64,000 nucleotides of DNA from Amblyornis subalaris. Taxonomy: Eukaryota > Chordata > Aves > Passeriformes > Ptilonorhynchidae. The stretch covers positions 8,226,980 to 8,290,979 of the forward strand of contig JACAXG010000012.1 of assembly GCA_018881555.1 (NCBI GenBank), in the 5' to 3' direction. A model generated the notes under the pieces. It saw nothing but the letters and a program-made list of their open reading frames with translations, searched no databases and had not been told where the DNA came from. Below are positions 62,401 through 64,000 of this stretch, in pieces. Every line of letters begins with the position of its first letter. Position 1 is the stretch's first letter. Both the position numbers and the translations under genes were made by a program.

Positions 62401-62700
62401 CAGCGAAGTGTGACCTTGGCCTGCCAGGGGAACACGCTGTCAGCGAGGTCATGGGCACAGCCAGCACGGAACCCAGCTCAGGGCAGAGCCTGGCTGCACC
62501 ATGCAGCCTGGGCACGCCGGCGCTGAGTGCACAGATGTGTGACATCCTCCGTGCCAAGGGCAGCTCTGCGTGGGGTTCGGGCACATGGAACATGCTATTC
62601 CTGTGCCACACAAGTGTAGTTGTCTCACCAGTTCCCCACGATGCCCAGTGATAAGAGCCCTGCAGGGCCCTCCAGCACATGCCTCCCCACCCCCGCACAC
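59461..62700. other. intergenic region downstream of CCNYL1
   Basis: No coding exon, repeat or RNA gene is recognised. GC content rises toward 61-62.7 kb, which gives overlapping frames on both strands (for example 62159-62698 and 62379-62651) without family features. Confidence 0.55.
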
Positions 62701-64000
62701 AGTTAAGTTTTTAAGGTAATCAATATTCTAAGAGAAACAGAAAAAAACAACACACACTATTTTTTTGTCCTCATAAATAACTAATCTTGATACTTCTCTT
62801 TGAATAAAATTTCTTCAGCTTTTCACAAAATATAGTACAGTTATTTAAGCAACATTGAACAACATTGGTAACGGAAGAGGCAAAAACCAACATGTAAATT
62901 GGCTACAGCAGACAGGGCACACGGCAACGGCTCCTTCCCCCTCCTGCCACTTGTTGCTGAGAAGCCAGGCTCAAACACGAGTTGATTGTATTACCCTACC
63001 GTTAGATCAAAGCTGAAAATGCTCTTGCATTTTTCAATAGGCAACAGTTTGTAGCTAATCTTGGATTTCGTTACACAGTCAGTTGCACTTTGGAAAAAAA
63101 CAAAAACAGCAAAATACCACCTTTGACATGGTTTTGTTCATTGTATTGCATGATGTCTGTTTAGCTGTATCTATAAAAGGCACTATAGAGAAGAGTCCAG
63201 CAAGGTGTGGACTGGAGCAGGCTGGAATCATTTAATGCCCTGGATTACAACACGAGACTACTCACAACATCTCTGCGCCTGACCTGCCTCACTGNTGAGA
63301 ACACACCTGTCCCTAACCAGTATCAAAGGTCACTACAGTTTCTGTATGTACAAACTGGGCTATAATACAACTATTTACAGTTTGTAACACAGCATGGTGC
63401 AATTCTGTCCACAATACAGTACTCCAGCATGCTGGAGGGAGCAAGCCCTATCGCAAGAGTGCAGATGGGTGCAGCTGAACAGTCCCTGTTGAGCCCTCTG
63501 TCCCTGCACCTCTGTCTGCTCTATCCAGGACACCCCAGAGACACTCCATTTTCAGGAGATGTGCCACTTGAGTGTCCCCTCACTTCCCAGGCTTTGGTTT
63601 CAAAATGAGGTGGAGATCTTTTTGACCGAAGTGGTCCAAAGGTGTTGAGAACAACCTCAGATCCTTGCAGTCCTGCAGGAGCAAAGCTAGCAGTTGTTCT
63701 CCAGTGCTTGAGCAGCTGGGTCACAGTGCCATGCCTGAAGCAGGGCAAAAAGGACTCAAGTGATGGCTGGGTGGTTACATACGTGATCACTGCTTAGGGC
63801 AGGAAAAAAAAATAAATTAAAACCCAGGTGCTTTCCCAAGTGGCCTGAAGCCAGAGGCAGCCACCTCTTGCCAGCTGTGCCTCATCCTCTGCCACAGCAG
63901 GAGCCCCTTCTCCTGGCTGCATTTAGTGACGTTGACAACAGGGCCCCTCGCCATTATTCTACTTATTGAAACCCAGCTGTCACCACTGCTTAATGCCAGG
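62701..64000 (-). other. FZD5: possible 3' UTR of FZD5 (minus strand)
   Basis: In other vertebrates the intronless FZD5 gene lies next to CCNYL1, tail to tail, so its 3'UTR is expected on the minus strand here. The segment at about 62.75-63.4 kb is AT-rich and UTR-like on the minus strand. It includes a perfect Pumilio-type TGTAAATA (63379-63372, minus). No Frizzled coding sequence is present, so the coding exon would lie to the right of the window. No canonical minus-strand AATAAA is seen in this block, and the end is unknown. The assignment rests on gene order, not on sequence identity. Confidence 0.35.

Noticed and set aside
62159..62698. 179-codon minus-strand frame near the right end as possible FZD5 coding sequence
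   Set aside because: It has no Frizzled transmembrane segments, no cysteine-rich domain pattern and no KTxxxW motif.

Overview
This window is nuclear DNA from a vertebrate, most likely a bird or another sauropsid. The genes have vertebrate exon-intron structure with GT-AG introns and CpG-island promoters. The recognisable interspersed repeats are fragments of the CR1 LINE family, which dominates bird genomes, plus one old MIR-like SINE relic. No species can be assigned. Seven isolated N bases (7275, 8474, 10583, 42292, 44733, 60853, 63295) suggest unresolved base calls in an assembly.

Layout. The gene order is CREB1 (+), METTL21A (-), CCNYL1 (+), then probably the 3' end of FZD5 (-), which is the order known from other vertebrates. 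Positions 1-2063 are the last CREB1 intron. The terminal coding exon is 2064-2208, and it is followed by a long AT-rich 3'UTR that may run to about 8.5 kb. METTL21A is transcribed toward CREB1. Its three coding exons (15557 down to 12839) give a complete 218-residue protein, and its promoter is a CpG island at about 15.4-16.1 kb. Positions 16.1-25.0 kb form a gene desert in which I recognise nothing. CCNYL1 starts in a second CpG island (about 25.1-26.6 kb) and has ten coding exons between 25940 and 57822. All joins are in frame and give a complete 370-residue protein. A good polyadenylation site lies at about 59.4 kb. The last 4.5 kb hold no coding sequence I recognise. The segment at about 62.7-64.0 kb looks like 3'UTR, and from gene order it would be that of FZD5 on the minus strand.

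The genes do not form a pathway unit. CREB1 is a cAMP-responsive bZIP transcription factor, METTL21A a lysine methyltransferase acting on HSP70-type chaperones, and CCNYL1 a membrane-anchored cyclin that activates CDK14/CDK16-type kinases in Wnt signalling and spermatogenesis. They are linked by conserved gene order only.

No undescribed biological system is evident. The points most worth a second look are the glycine/alanine-rich, GGC-repeat-bearing N-terminus of CCNYL1, two microexons in the same gene, a possible solitary LTR in CCNYL1 intron 6, a cluster of palindromes in intron 1, a 12-bp minisatellite, and a 150-codon orphan frame between METTL21A and CCNYL1. The very long open frames inside the two CpG islands are artefacts of GC richness.
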